A stretch of 64,000 nucleotides of DNA, from contig WION01000173.1 of the NCBI GenBank assembly GCA_015039365.1, forward strand, positions 1 through 64,000. Reading direction: 5' to 3'. The notes beneath the pieces are model-generated. The model was not told where the DNA came from and made no database searches. It worked only from the letters and a program-made list of their open reading frames with translations. Positions 34,301 to 46,760 of the stretch are shown here, one piece after another. Both the position numbers and the translations under genes were made by a program. Origin of the DNA: Amanita rubescens (taxonomy: Eukaryota; Basidiomycota; Agaricomycetes; Agaricales; Amanitaceae). Position 1 is the stretch's first letter. Each line of letters starts with the position of its first letter.

Positions 34301-35750
34301 TTAATCCTGTGAATCAATGAACCCAACAACTTCACCATACCTATCTGAGGGCTTCTCATCAGAATCTGAGTCATCTGAGGGTTCCTTTAGTTCTGGTCGC
34401 AAAGACCGCTGGCCAGGCATGCCAACTTCAACGAAGAGGCAAAATGAATTATAGCTGTATCCTGCCTCCGGCGCGTTGCCATAATAGGCGTATATCTTGC
34501 GCTTTCGGTTCAACCTCGACGGCCGTGTGACCCAGTTAACATGCATTTGCCTTTTCTCCTCGCCCCATTCCCTGTCAACTTCCACGACCTTGGCACCTTG
34601 AGAAATGAGGTAAGTAGAAACATCCTCGTCATCGTCGTAAAAGGCTCTTTCATTGAAGGCAGGAATGCTATCTTCGATTGCAAGGAGTGTACCATCTAAT
34701 TTAGAATTGAAAGTGATCAAGCCCCTAACTGAGACGTGGAGTGAAAGCCCTTTCGCGACTGCCATGATTTCTGCGTCCATTCCCTTAAGACATTGTTCAA
34801 CGTGGTCAAGGTCAACGTAAGCGCTGGAGTCATTTTGAACCGGATAGTGATGTTCCAAGTTAAAGCCTAGCAATCCGCCATCAGGAAGAAATGCGGGGTC
34901 GAGGAGGAGAGTTTGAAGTTCGTTCCTGAAATCGGTGGCGCCAGGGGACAAAGACAACAAAGACGTAGAAGCTGAAGTTTCGTCGTCAAAGTAGAGATTG
35001 TATGTGACAGTAACCCGATATCCAGATGTGATTGTAGACACCTCGTGTTCAACGTCGCTGTAAAGGGCGACATAAGCGATATGGGGCTCTTCACATTCAG
35101 CGAGTTCTTTTGCAGCATCAAAAGACCATTCTTCTCCTTTTCGCCTCATGATAAGACATCCGCCTTCATACGAGGTCGGAAAGAAAACGACAAGTGAGCC
35201 GAACATGTGAGTACTACGAGGTGTATCGACATGCGCCTTGAAGAATGATTTTTCACCTAATGCAGCGTCAGAAACAATAATTAATGATTAGACGAAGAGT
35301 GACCATAAACGTTCAGATTGTAGAGTTCCGCGCGCACTTGCTTCTGGGCTTGAAATCCGCGCAATAGATTTTCGCGTACGGTTTTAACGAGCTTACAGTT
35401 AACGACGTCAAGGGTCGGAGAGAATTCGCCAGAGCTAAGCTTCACAGCTTTCCTATATGATTCATCATATACATCTTGATTATTTTTCCCGAACGTGGCA
35501 GGATCGCATGCCCTGGCTAATCGCTCCAGTGCTTCCCGAGAAGGACGGAAGAGGTTCAATCGGCTGCAGCTCTATTGTCAGGGATTGATTGTCTGAATTG
35601 ATGAACAGAGTACCAAGCGTTTTCCTCCTTTCCGTAGTACAGGACCAAGTCTTTTTGAGCGACTAGGAGAGTTCCACTACAGAATGGATGAGGATGAGCA
35701 ATTAAACTTTGCAAAAACTTGAGCTGTTCTTTGGGGAGGACTTGGGACAT
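34301..35750 (-). CDS. 2OG-Fe(II) oxygenase family protein, array copy 4
   Basis: The most divergent member. The start is MSQVLPKEQLKFLQS. Intron 1 joins EENAW to the exon with RLNLFRPSREALERL. Exon 2 has ACDPATFGKNNQDVYD and ends YNLNVYG. Exon 3 begins with EKSFFKAHVDTPRSTHMFG. The distal His (SDVEHEV) is kept, and the Arg lies in GYRVTVTYNLYFD. The C-terminal half has extra residues and an acidic Ser/Asp-rich tail (SDDSDSDEKPSDRYG) absent from copies 1-3. About 450 residues. Exon positions match the other copies, so the array arose by tandem duplication. Confidence 0.84.
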
Positions 35751-35931
35751 GGTGGATTGGGACAGAGATGTCTCATGTCTCTGATTCGCGCGCGATAATA
35801 AATAAATCTCGATCGAATTCGTCCTGAAAGTTTGAAACCCCTGTTGTAGTACGCGTTACGTCACAGTGACAGACGCGATTGTGACGGTATCCGTTTACGT
35901 TTATTCCTCCTCCTGTCTTCTTGGATAGTCG

Positions 35932-37852
35932 ATGGCAGGCGCAATGAGTGGACATCTTCTCGAGTCATTCAATGCAACTAAACCCACGAATCTTGTTTAT
36001 TCCGGGCCTATGTCCTTTAACGCGAGCATGCATGGTTCCCAGGCATTCGCACCATATTTTTTCGGTACCCAAAGTTCTTACATGTCAGAGGACATATCCG
36101 AAGCGACGGCCAAGAAAATCGCAACCCTGCAAGCGAAACTGAACCAAAAGCTTGGTCCCGAGTACATCTCTCAGCGCCCGGGTCCCAGTGGCGGGCCAAA
36201 ACTGACATACGCTGAGGGTTGGAAAATCATCAACCTGGCCAATGAAGTCTTTGGCTTTAATGGATGGAGCTCTAGCCTCGTCAACATCACGACAGACTTT
36301 GTTGACTATAACGAAGAGTCGAAACGGTACTCTGTCGGGGTGACAGCCATAGTCAGAGTGACCTTGAGGGATGGCGTGTATCACGAAGACGTCGGGTATG
36401 GAATGCTGGAAAATTCCAAAAGCAAAGGTATGGCTTTAGACAAGGTAAGAAATTGTCAGATCTCCAATTAAAAAGATCGATTAACTTTTATAGTGCAAGA
36501 AAGAAGCCGTGACAGACGGCCTAAAGCGCGCTCTCAGGAATTTCGGGAACCTTCTGGGTAACTGCATATATGATAAAGCATATACTCAAGAAATTGTCAA
36601 GATGAAAGTTGTGCCCGTGCGTATATTGCCGTCAAGACGCGATCCGACTCTGATAACGCCATAAAGCCGAAGTTTGATCCTAGCGAACTACATAGGAGAC
36701 CTGAGTTCGACGTGAAACCAACTTCCTCTTCAAATGCTAATGCTATTCTTCCCGAAAAACCTAGCAATAATGCAGGAAGTGTGAACAAGAGTATACATCC
36801 TGCGCAACAGAGTTCCAACACACTATCATCACTTCCTCCTCATATAAAGAACGAGGTCCGTCCTGTGGCAAGCGTGACTGCAAGGCGAAGCGGTTCTCCC
36901 CAGACACCTTTGCACCAACACCAGAATATTCCAATTTCTCCTGTGTCTATTACCCATCAAGGACGAACAACAAATGACAGGATGCCACAACAACTAAATC
37001 AACAGCCTCAGCGAAAAGTAACCTTCTCCAACACCATCAACAAGAGCGTAAACGGAACCGTCTCGAGGCCTCTAGAACCTATAGCGTCTTCGTCTAAGAC
37101 TGAGGTTTTGGAACCGGAGAAGGACAATTTCTTGGAGGAATCTTTTGGCTATTCAGAAGACGACGCTTTCTTTGCCTCCGTTGACCTGGAAGACCTTGGT
37201 AGGCCCATAGACAACGAGGTGGACGGTGGCAGACCTATCAACTTTGACGAAGGCCTAGGGAATACTTCTATGGAATCAGTAACTAAAGATGCCAATCGTT
37301 TTCACGTCGGCGCACCACCTCAAAGGACGGGTCCCGCGACAGGCATGCTATCTGCGCTATTACCACAACAATCTCGAAGAACACAGCAGAGCAACCTTCC
37401 ATCCAAACAAACCCTATATCAAGATCAGAACGTCCCACCAGCAAAACCTATCACACACACGAAGAGAACAGCAACACCATCCATAGGGGGTTTCCACTTT
37501 CCACCAGGAATGGTGCGTCCTTTCGTTGTTGTACCTGAGCACGAGCGTAACTCTCCATACGTACTCAGGATCCATTTGATCAATACAAGTCATCAGGACA
37601 GTCTAATCAAACTTTCAATGCACGAGCCGGCGTGAAAAGGCCTGCCGAATCTGTTAATACTCCGACAGGGTTTGATCTTTTTTTTTTCAGGCAAAAATAT
37701 TGTTCATGCTCGTCACTAGGTATCAGTCTGGGTTTAAACGAGGAATGGGTCTACAACAACAAGTCGGTCCGACGAACTATACAGGAGGCCGAGAAATTCT
37801 TGGACAGCTAGATATAGGAGAGGGGGGTGATGTAAAGCGAATCAAGCGATAA
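35932..37852 (+). CDS. RAD52: DNA recombination and repair protein Rad52
   Basis: Rad52 loads Rad51 on single-stranded DNA and anneals strands in homologous recombination. Five exons: 35932-36444, 36494-36616, 36667-37512, 37569-37669, 37720-37852; 571 residues, all GT-AG and in frame. The conserved annealing domain starts near residue 55 ([19 protein letters not shown]), with [40 protein letters not shown] and [26 protein letters not shown]. The rest is disordered, Ser/Pro-rich, with an acidic patch ([21 protein letters not shown]). The C-terminus ends in a basic GDVKRIKR. The second part is the place for RPA- and Rad51-binding sites, which cannot be read directly. STN1 follows on the same strand 200 bases downstream. 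Confidence 0.95.
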
Positions 37853-38055
37853 TCGATTCGACTGCGCAGTTCCAGATTTTTTCATTCACTTGCATTTCAT
37901 GTTAGCTGTCCTGTATGTATTGTCGCACCAGGGTCATCCCCTTAGTATGTCACACTCGCACGCGTTTCTAATTTTGACTCAACTGTCACTTCGTAATGGT
38001 TCCGCGCGTTCGAGGTTAACTCATTGCCACTTAGTACACACCTCCCGTTAATTTC

Positions 38056-39969
38056 ATGAGTTTTACGACCGTCTCCAATACTACTGAAACGCATCCGCAT
38101 CGGACGACAAGAATATTGTTGACCCCTACCAAGAGGCAGAGGGTTTCGAATGAAACAAGGAAAGAGGGTTGTTCTGATACAAAGGCGATGGAATCTCCGA
38201 ACATGGAAGAAATCTGGAAGTGGACGATGACGCCGGATGCAATTGCCACATGCTTTGTGCGGGATGTTTTTGATATGAGGGAAAACCTAGAAGGAGGTGT
38301 GTGTGTGTGTCTTTGATTCCTATCATGGCCAGGAGCGATGTGATATTGACCAGGATGTCTCCTCTCTTTCACAGGCGCGGATTTTTACTGGCTAGGACGC
38401 GTACCCTGTCGCACTGTGTGTTTGATTGGGTTGGTGGTAGGGGTACAAGTGTTTGAGGGCAAGATTCTTTACTCGAGTGAGTGAGTGGGGACTGTGACTA
38501 GGAGAGGGTTGTGCTTACGAGCGCGTAGTTGATGATGGAACGGCTGTTATTGATTGTGCTCATCGCGTGCAAAGGGCACCGAAGACGCCGACGAAGAAGG
38601 ATAAACCACACTTTGGTGATTCAAAGTTCGTGATGAGAGATATGCCCAAGCCCGTAGCTCGTATTGGTTTGTCTGTCAGAGTCGTTGGCAAGGTCCAACG
38701 CGCTTATGGCACGAGACAGGTTCAGATCGATGACATAGGTGAGTCGAGTTGTTCTCTGCCGTATGTTGGATCTCAGAATCTGTTAAGAGTTATGCAGGTC
38801 GAGGAACGAGGAGCCATTGCATTGGATAAAAGTGCGAGAACTGCACAAGACGAACTATGATGTCAAGGAGCAGTTCGTCATACCCAAGCCTCCTGCGGTA
38901 ATGACTACGGTGCCTGTTGTTGCAGAGCCATCAACACCATCTACGATTGTATCGTCCCCTGTATCATCTGTCGCAAATAGCCCCGTGAAGCGTTCCACAG
39001 TACGTCTGTATTTTAACAAATTTGTCGGGTGCTAAAGTTATCTAGTCTCCTCCCCGGCTTCGCCATCCTTCCCGTTTGCATTCACGGGACCTCACGGACA
39101 ACACTTTCCGCATCTATGTAAAACATTATATGGTTTACGCGCCGAGTGTTGTTCCTGTATCAGATGATCCGGACCTCTTTGGTGGGCCTTCAACGCCTAC
39201 CAAACGGGTCATGGATCAGCTTACACCCCTGCCGGCGAACAGCAAGATGGCCGCGATCGATCGGACTCCGCGGCACCGTAATCGACATACTGACAGTAGT
39301 GGTCTGCGGGAAGAGACTATTTGTCATCGTGGCTTCACCTTATCATATCTCCGGCGCGTACCCGAGCTTGCGGAGATGGCACGACGTGTGGTTGCGGCGG
39401 AGGCCAAGAGGCGTGCGAAAGAACACCGTAAAAAGGGTGCCGAGAGGAGAAGCCAAGAATCAACACCGCTCGCGTCTTCTTCCGCCGGTCTACATGATCT
39501 CCCAAGAGATAAGCTAGGACCGAAGGTGAAAAGGCTGTTCAAGTGGGTCGTGGTGCAGCTGCTGCATGAGGGGAGCATCGTGTTGTGGGATGGACCAATG
39601 CACGCCTGCGGCGAGGAAGCCCACGCTGAGATGTTATGGAAAACGTGTACCTCCATCTCTACCAATGCCGAAAAGAGTGGTTTCGGCCAATCAGGGGAGG
39701 GTCACCATGAACTCCTGGATGGAGAGCTATCAGACCTGCTGCGGACGAGGAGGGTTACATGCCGATCACATCACTCTTTTTGGCCAGATATATTGAAGAT
39801 GTGATCCGGGAATTGTCTGGCTGCGACAAAGGAGGGTATCTTGAGAAAGCTTCACAGGGACGACCGCTGGAGATTTATAGGGGAATGGCAGATACAGGAC
39901 GCGCTGGAATATTTGCAGCAGGAGAGCAGAGCATGGCGAATAGGCGATAAATGGGCGCTGACTGCGTAA
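38056..39969 (+). CDS. STN1: CST telomere-complex subunit Stn1 (OB-fold and winged-helix)
   Basis: Stn1 pairs with Ten1 and binds telomeric single-stranded DNA. The N-terminal OB fold is rebuilt over introns: IWKWTMTPDAIATCFVRDV, FYWLGRVPCRTVCLIGLVVG, VDDGTAVIDCAHRV, ARIGLSVRVVGKVQRAYG, then CRSRNEEPLHWIKVRELH. Next is RLHSRDLTDNTFRIYVKHYM and the middle region (GFTLSYLRRVPELAEMARRV). The C-terminal winged-helix segment reads EGYMPITSLFLARYIEDVIREL, then ILRKLHRDDRWRFIG and DALEYLQQESRAWRIGDKW. Between 39735 and 39840 the frame shifts away and back (frame 1, then 3, then 1) with no good splice sites: two compensating one-base indels, or a hidden short intron. The first intron opens with a GT dinucleotide run (about 38298-38311). 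Confidence 0.82.
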
Positions 39970-40242
39970 CTCGCTGCTATAAATAGATTGCTGTGTGACC
40001 TAGAATTGTAGGAACAAAAAATGATATTGCCAGATATGACATGAATAACATATATAGTAGAAAATGGAGATAAACGGGCCCGAGGGTGAGCGCTAGGTAG
40101 AGAAGGGTAAAGAGGAGGATTAGGATATGTCTGTGACGGCAGAGTCTGAGTACCGGTGCCAAGGCTGTTACCCAATCCGGATGTTATAAATAGGGTTCAA
40201 TAAATACTTTGGCATGCGGCTGACTTGCGAGTAGCGAGCGCC

Positions 40243-42493
40243 ATGAAACCCTCATCCGACGTATTTCGGCCTCGCCTCCCAATTGATCCATTCGTCGACC
40301 TGGACGTCGACCAAGAATGGTTTGTCCACACAAATGCTCCCGCCCTCTCACCCTCCGTCGTCCTCGTTCTTGGAGGTACGCCGCGCTACCCCGCGTTCGT
40401 TGTTCCAATCTGATGTATTTTCGTTAGCTCCATCCCACGCCGATTTACAACCCCTCTTTGCCTCCCAGTTCCTGTCCGACTCTCTGCTTTTGATTGCGAC
40501 CCACGTCCCGCCGACGCTTGTTCACCGTCCGTGTCCAACAGTTCGCATTCTGCGTCTTCCAACCCTAGCGGATGAACTGAGTGCTGTGCACATCGTCGGC
40601 CTCTTCGAGCGTGCCGGACACGTCGCAGAACAGTGGCGTGCCCGGCCATCTTCGTTTGGGGACAGCAGAATAGCCGTCCTCGCAGAAAAGTTCCCTGGTG
40701 GTGACTTTACACAGGTGGCAGGCGAAGATGTGGCTGCCACGCAATATCCGTCCCCCGCATCTTCGTTCTCGAACATCAGACACTCGCGGATACTCTCAAA
40801 ACGCAAAAGCGTTATCTCAACTTCTACGCTTTCCTTACCCTCGCCCACCAAAACTAAAACTAAGACTCAATCTAACCAGCGAACGTTTGACGCTGTCATC
40901 AACTTTCTGCCGGCATCTTTGCCCGAGAAGGACATTCTCAAACATGCTATTCTTGTAACCTCTTTATCTGTCCCGTTTTTAACGTGCACCAAGGTTCCAC
41001 CGTTTTCTGCTTCTATCGATCCTTCCAAGAAACGCCTTTCATCCCTTTTACGTTCTAGACATGCCCCAGATGATTATCTCAATTCTGACGTTCACGGAGC
41101 GCTTGCTGCATGCTCTGCTCACCTTATTCATATACTACCTCTCTCTGCATCACGGACTATTTCACCTTCTTCTTCAGGGACATCTCTTTCCTCACAAGCT
41201 GCAATTCCGTCACCTGGTTACCGGTCACGACCTTCAATACGTACACCTTCATTCATATCTCGTCATCCTTCCTCCACGTCTATGCAACCATCTTCCTCAT
41301 CGCCCGCACTTTACATTCCATCATCACCTTCGTCTACATCTTCAGTCACTCATCTACATCCCAATTACCGGCCCATCTCCTCACCCATTCACTCCAGGGT
41401 GGGGTCTCAATCAAGTGCTCGTTCTGCCCCTCCGTGCCCCAAAAAGCCAAAATTGGCTCAGACTATTGAGCACTTTCTTCTCTCTTATCCACCTCGTCCA
41501 ACATTGCCGACGCCTACTAATGACCTGCATGGATTCCAAGGGAAGACAGTACCCTACCTCCTCGCACCCGGGGTCATGGGGAGTCTTGTGCAAGGAAATA
41601 GCGATGGCGGCCATGACGGCACGGAAAGTGAAGTGGAAATGCTGGCAAATGAGGGTCGATTGACTGTCGGTGAAGTCATTCTACTCGGCTTGTTGGACGT
41701 ATCCGCCAAAGGAGACGATCCCGGCAAGAGCTTGAAGAGTGTCGGTGGGCTCTCTGCCAGAGCTTGGATTGGCGAGGCACAGCAAGTGGTTCTGGCATCG
41801 AAAGGCGACACTAAAGCAAAGGACGACGTGATGGCGCCTTCTCTCGTGCGGTCACCCCCTCTTGCTGTTCCTGTTCCCGCTTGCAGCCCGAGCGGAAGGG
41901 AGAGGGAGCGAGACGGCAGCGTGATTAGAGACGATGGTTCGAGTGAAAGCCCCATGTTGACTCCGAGCCGGTACTCACCGCCGATGAGATCTGCTAGTCC
42001 ACAGTCCGACAAGTCGTCGATCAGGAAACCCCCAGCCGTTGTTCCCAAGGTATCCGTTTCTATAACGCCACCTATTGGTCCAGATGTCCTCGCGGATCAG
42101 CCGTACAACGGCTTGGCTACGCCTCCGGACAGCAGTACGGAGAATGGAGAGACAGAATACGTGACCTGTGAGACGTACGCCACGGTTACAAATGACTTTG
42201 GGGCGCATCTCAAGTCGGTGAGCGGCCCGGGCTCATACGATCCCTACCAAGCTGCTTTCATAGACCCCAACTGGAGTACTGTGGACACTCAATTCGGGCT
42301 GCTTGTGGACGATGTGCCGACGACGAAGACGGGATTCATGAAGGGCCGTCTGGGATTCAAGAGATTGAGTCAAGCGCTTTCATTATCCAGCAAAGCGGCG
42401 TCGCCGATGGTGACGATGGCATTGCCAACGATCGCCCGGCGACGGAACATACTGCGGAGAGAGCGGGATGTTCTTCGACCAGTTGTTGTGTAG
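40243..42493 (+). CDS. Unassigned large Ser/Pro-rich protein
   Basis: Two exons: 40243-40375 and 40428-42493, joined by a 52-base GT-AG intron, 732 residues. The N-terminal region looks folded: LVLGAPSHADLQPLFAS, TVRILRLPTLADELSAVHIVGLFERAG, then FDAVINFLPASLPEKDILKHAILVTSLSVPF (given here in part). The middle is a long Ser/Thr/Pro-rich, probably disordered stretch. A conserved-looking part, GKTVPYLLAPGVMGSLVQG and LANEGRLTVGEVILLGLLD, comes near residue 430. The C-terminus is basic (IARRRNILRRERDVLRP). I recognise no family. Independent second-exon length makes it a real gene. Confidence 0.75.
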
Positions 42494-42693
42494 ACCTCAT
42501 AGACAATTTAGAGTACGACTCAATCTATTATTGACACGCCGATCTAACACGATCGAACCATGACGTCACGCGACGCTTGGCCGGCAAATTCCGTGAACAC
42601 GTTTTTAGCGCCAGCCACGGCGAATCCACGTTCAGCCATTCTGATTATATCCATATCAGGCAAGTCAATCCCCCACCTCCCATGGCGTTCTCC

Positions 42694-42700
42694 TATATAA
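42694..42700 (+). promoter_or_regulatory. TATA box of the HMG-box gene
   Basis: TATATAA 34 bases upstream of the ATG at 42734, implying a very short 5' leader. Confidence 0.5.
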
Positions 42701-42733
42701 TCCCTGCTGTTCGTCTCCGTCTTCTCAATCCAA

Positions 42734-43931
42734 ATGTCTTCCGCTTCCTCATCATCTAGCCCGCCACATTACCCGGCGTATTCTCGTAAGTTTTCTTATC
42801 GCATATTGGTGGCATTGATTGACCTTCTTGTTTGCAGAAGAGGACCCGGATTCCCCTCCCCCAAGCTACTCGGATATAGGCTCGCCGGCGAGCCCTTCGG
42901 CTTACATCCCCACCCCTCATCCGGCGGAGTCCGACCCTGACCTTTCTATTTCTTCCCGGTCGTCGTCCAAGGCGCAGACGCATATCCCGCGTCCGCGTAA
43001 CGCGTTCATCATCTTCCGTTCCCACTACTATATGCGAGCCAAGGCGACCCAGACCGGTATCAACCAGAATTCGCTCAGCTGCGCTGCTGCTTCAGCTTGG
43101 AAAGCTCTCTCGGATGACGAGAAGCGACCTTACAGGAGGCAGGCGGAAGAGGAAAAGCTGATGCATTACAGGAAGCATCCAAACTACGTTTATACCCCGA
43201 TCAACAAGGCGGTTAAACGCGCGCAAAGGAAGGCAAGGATAGTCGCTTGTAGGAGACAGTCCGCTCGTTCTTCGCTAGCTCGACGCGCGTCTGCTAGGAG
43301 CTGTCAAAACGGAGAACGGCCAAGGTCCCTTCGTACTCACTCCGTTCGTCCATCATGGCATGCCTCGCCCTCATCTGACGCGTCCGATGCGTATTTGACA
43401 AAATTTAGTACCGCTAGACGAAATCCCCCCCTTGGATCTCACTCGGGTTCGTTGTATGCCACGGATCTCACGTTCTTCTGTTGCTGACATTGCGTTAGAT
43501 TACAAAAATCGATAAAACTGATTGTTCACTTCGCCCCTCATTCTACTGACCGAATCGACCCCCAGTTCGGCTTCAGGCCAGATTTGTGCCCAACTTCTCT
43601 TCCTCCCATTTTTTACCCGGATGATGAATCGGAAGCTCCCTTTGTCTCCACGTCGACGCTCCTGGATCTTCCCACTACCATCTTAACGACTACAGATGCG
43701 GCGTACCCACACTGGGTCTATAATGACCTTGCACCTGACACCGGAATACACGCCGGTTGGAACCCGATTCAAACGACCCTGGACGCTTACGGCGACGCTT
43801 ATCTTCTCGAAAGGTATAATGAAATGGCTACTTTTCACCACTACGACAACTGCGACGTTACGGATACGACTGGCCTAGCTGATGGCGCACATTGCATTTT
43901 CAGCCAAGATGGAGTATGGACTGGTCTGTAA
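42734..43931 (+). CDS. HMG-box (MATA_HMG type) transcription factor
   Basis: Exon 1 (MSSASSSSSPPHYPAYS) is joined by a GTAAGT intron to QEDPDSPPPSYSDIGSP. The HMG box begins near residue 80: IPRPRNAFIIFRSHYYMRAK, AAASAWKALSDDEKRPYRRQAEEEKLMHYRKHPNYVY. This is the sequence-specific mating-type/Ste11-like class, which in mushrooms regulates mating and fruiting genes. A basic tail follows (RAQRKARIVACRRQ). The long exon runs to a stop at 43487. A downstream frame (LCPTSLPPIFYPDDESEAPF to GVWTGL, stop at 43931) joins if an intron runs from GTTCGT (about 43450) to CCAG (about 43581). I favour this join, but the end could be 43487. Target genes unknown. Confidence 0.75.
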
Positions 43932-44129
43932 AAAATCAGTTTTGCTGCTGCGCATTGCATTCTTCTTCCTCATCACATCACAATCACATCTCATCACCAT
44001 CTGTACATATATCTTCACCTCACACACACAACTCATGATCACGCGGCATTCCGATATGACTCTAATATTAATATTGCATTGTTGATGTACTGTATTCGAT
44101 ACCAAGGGACCAGTAGTTGTAGATAAGTA

Positions 44130-44390
44130 TATTATTAAAAATATTTGACATCTTTGCATCATTACACTTCGAGAAGACCAACCTTTCCAAAAACAAATGC
44201 AGCTACTTACGAGCCGTTCTCGGCGACAATCACTTTCCAAGTCGAAAACTTTCTCGTAAAAGAAGAAATACCATTTCCGCCAATTTCAGGGTTTTCTCTC
44301 TAAAGCATAGTATCGTTGGGCGGACCGGTTTATTGCTCCGTCGAATATAGCACAGGTTATCGGTCCGGAATTATTGATCAGATTAACAGG
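44130..44390 (+). repeat. Array spacer B, copy 1
   Basis: Shares about 250 bases with 46190-46470: the TATAGATAAGTAT-like start, TTACGAGCCGTTCTCGGC, then TCGAAAACTTTCTCG and CCGCCAATTTCAGG. It lies downstream of the first NACHT gene and marks the left edge of the array. No conserved reading frame among copies, so it is treated as spacer DNA. Confidence 0.65.
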
Positions 44391-44582
44391 GTGCTCGAGT
44401 TCACTGGCATTTTCGGCCACGTGCAGTTAGAGGTCAAGTGCCCGAAGATAGTCGGCGAAAGCTTCTTTATTAATAGCCTACCAGGAAAAAGGTATAATAC
44501 GATTATTATGAAGCTAGCCAGAGAAAGGCGGTGCGAAGAAGCTATTGGGACTGAATTTAAGAGCCTCTGAAGCCTTCGTCGA

Positions 44583-46096
44583 CTAGACAGCCCAGACTCC
44601 CCGCACCACGCTCATGATTTCTGGCAGCCGCACAAAGGTAACCCGAATCGGATGTATAAAGTACTTCCCTGCACGCTTCTTGTCGAGGAAGAAGTCATTT
44701 AGGGATAGGTGATGCGTCGTGATATCATGGTGTGAAATATGAACAAGCGAACGTAGCCTGAGTAACTTGCGCTCGAGTTGCTCTTTCCTTGATCCGAAGT
44801 CGTCGGCAGACGAATTTGATTTCTGGGTAACGCAAGGCAATAATCAGCGTAAATAGATCTCGCAATAGCCTGATGTTTGGCTGTTGCGAAAGTATCTGGA
44901 TATAAAGCTGGTCCAACTCTGCAAATGATGACGCAGAGTTAACTGGACGGATCTTCAACACGGTTTCAAGTCGTTCTCTTGGATCATCATACATCTCGTC
45001 GACAAACTTGACCACAGTAGAAGCATATATGAACTGCCCGGATGATTTCCAGACTAGCTGGTCAATTGCCCTATCCGGCGGCCATCCTGGTGACAACTTG
45101 AAAAGTTTGCGTTCCGCACGGATACGAGCGAATTCGTCCTTCAGATATTTTCGAATGTCATCATCCGGCTTGAATCTGAGTTGATTATTTAATGGAACCG
45201 AATGGGTGATCCCGGTCATGACTTCTGATCCAAATGTTTCTTGAATGTGGACCTCTGGTCGGCTGCATATCAGGAAACGTAATGGGATATGTACCTTTGA
45301 GAGTGCATCGCCGATGAGCCTCAGAAAGAGCATCTGGTCTCGATCAGGCGAGCATTCGTCCTACACCGTCGATTACGACGAGAGTACTTTGGTAGACAAA
45401 AGTCTGGTTAGTCACGTAAAAGTTCTTGTAATGGCTGTATTATGAGACTGCTCGAACTTGGACTATCGATGGATCCTGGTGGGAAGGAGAGGTTCTGTCT
45501 CGACGGCCGATTCAATGTAGGAAAGCAATTCAGGTATGTTCTTTGCAAGTTGCCAGGCTAACGTTGTGAATAAACGCGTCGCATTACCTCGGTCAGAGCT
45601 ATTTCTATGAAAGAAAAATGACGCTGCTAATTCGGCCGAGCAGCGCCCGGCAATCGTCTGGGCAATGGCAGATTTACCGGCTCCTGCGGGGCCGTTTAGC
45701 CATACGATAGGCTGTCGCACGTGCGAATCGTTCACCCAATCCGTGATTATTTTCAAGACCTTTTCACGGGTTTGGGGATGGCACATGGGTGGAGGAAAAC
45801 GGGCCATCGAATCATGAAGTGCACCGTCCGAAATGTATTGTTGAAGATGCTCAAGATCTAACTCGACAGTCAGAATGGTGATCATAAAAATCCAAAGGTA
45901 AACGACATTCACATGACTTTTTCTTGTGGTCATCATGATAATGGATGTGACTGAAGTCATTAAGCTGGGAGTTGTTGATTTGAACGTGCTCAGAGCCCGA
46001 AAAGAATCCCGTAGATTGTGTAATAGCCTCGCTATTTGAATGCGGTCGCCTGTGCTGTAAGCTGTTGCTAGCCAGAGTGTTGTGCTTGGATCCCAT
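44583..46096 (-). pseudogene. NACHT NTPase gene, array copy 1 (dead)
   Basis: Exon 1 (MGSKHNTLASNSLQH ... GSEHVQINNSQLNDFSHIHY) and the NACHT core (WLNGPAGAGKSAIAQ) match the intact copies. Compared with copy 2 it has a one-base insertion at about 45470 leading to a TAG, another at about 45388 (GTACTC for GTCTC), an extra G in the Walker B region (about 45360), and a further insertion near 44795. The membrane-spanning tail is missing: homology stops after FVRLPEIMSVV at about 44600. So it is both frameshifted and 3'-truncated. Confidence 0.85.
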
Positions 46097-46189
46097 TCAT
46101 TTGGGAGATACGTTAAAAGGGATGTCAGGCTCCGGTTTGCCAGTGTGTTCGGCTGTTAGGCCACACGTGTGTTCATGTTTTCGACGCTA

Positions 46190-46630
46190 TAGATAAGTAT
46201 AGTATTAAAAGATTTGACATATTTGTATCATTGCACCTTCACTTTGGCCTCATTACACCCACCTTCCCAGAAACGACTACAGCTATTTACGAGCCGTTCT
46301 CGGCAACAATCTATTTTAACGGTCAAGTCGAAAACTTTCTCGCAAAGGAAGAAATATGCCATAGTTCCGCCAATTTCAGGTACTTGTCTCGAAGGCATCG
46401 ATTCGTTGGGCGTACTGATTCGTCGAATATGGCACAAGTTATCAGTCCAGTGATTTTAACAGCATATTACGGTAAATCGATGCACTTCCCGCCTGGTCCA
46501 TGTTTTTATAGAGAAAAGTCGTTCCTGGCAGATTCCTGGATATTTCTCGAGAAAGCCAATAGCTAGCCCAGTGTCGGAGAGATCTTCTTCCTGTTTGCTC
46601 CGCTAGTGATGTCAATTAACAACGAAGGGC
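46190..46630 (+). repeat. Array spacer B, copy 2
   Basis: About 440 bases between NACHT copies 1 and 2. The first 280 bases match copy 1 of the spacer. Bases 46290-46615 match the reverse complement of 52475-52835. The unit also carries the promoter side of NACHT copy 1. Confidence 0.65.
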
Positions 46631-46760
46631 GTTCGAATGAGATAGAAACAATAACTTCATCATACCTCGTTCGTTACTACGTCTCTGTGGTTAAATTTTA
46701 TTTGTTTTTGATAATTTATTGGCATTGGATCGTTCTGGTGAGCAATGAAATAGATGGCAT

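Noticed and set aside
41061..41663. 200-codon plus-strand ORF
   Set aside because: Out-of-frame shadow of the 732-residue Ser/Pro-rich protein; composition (H, L, T, S) is typical of a shifted low-complexity region.
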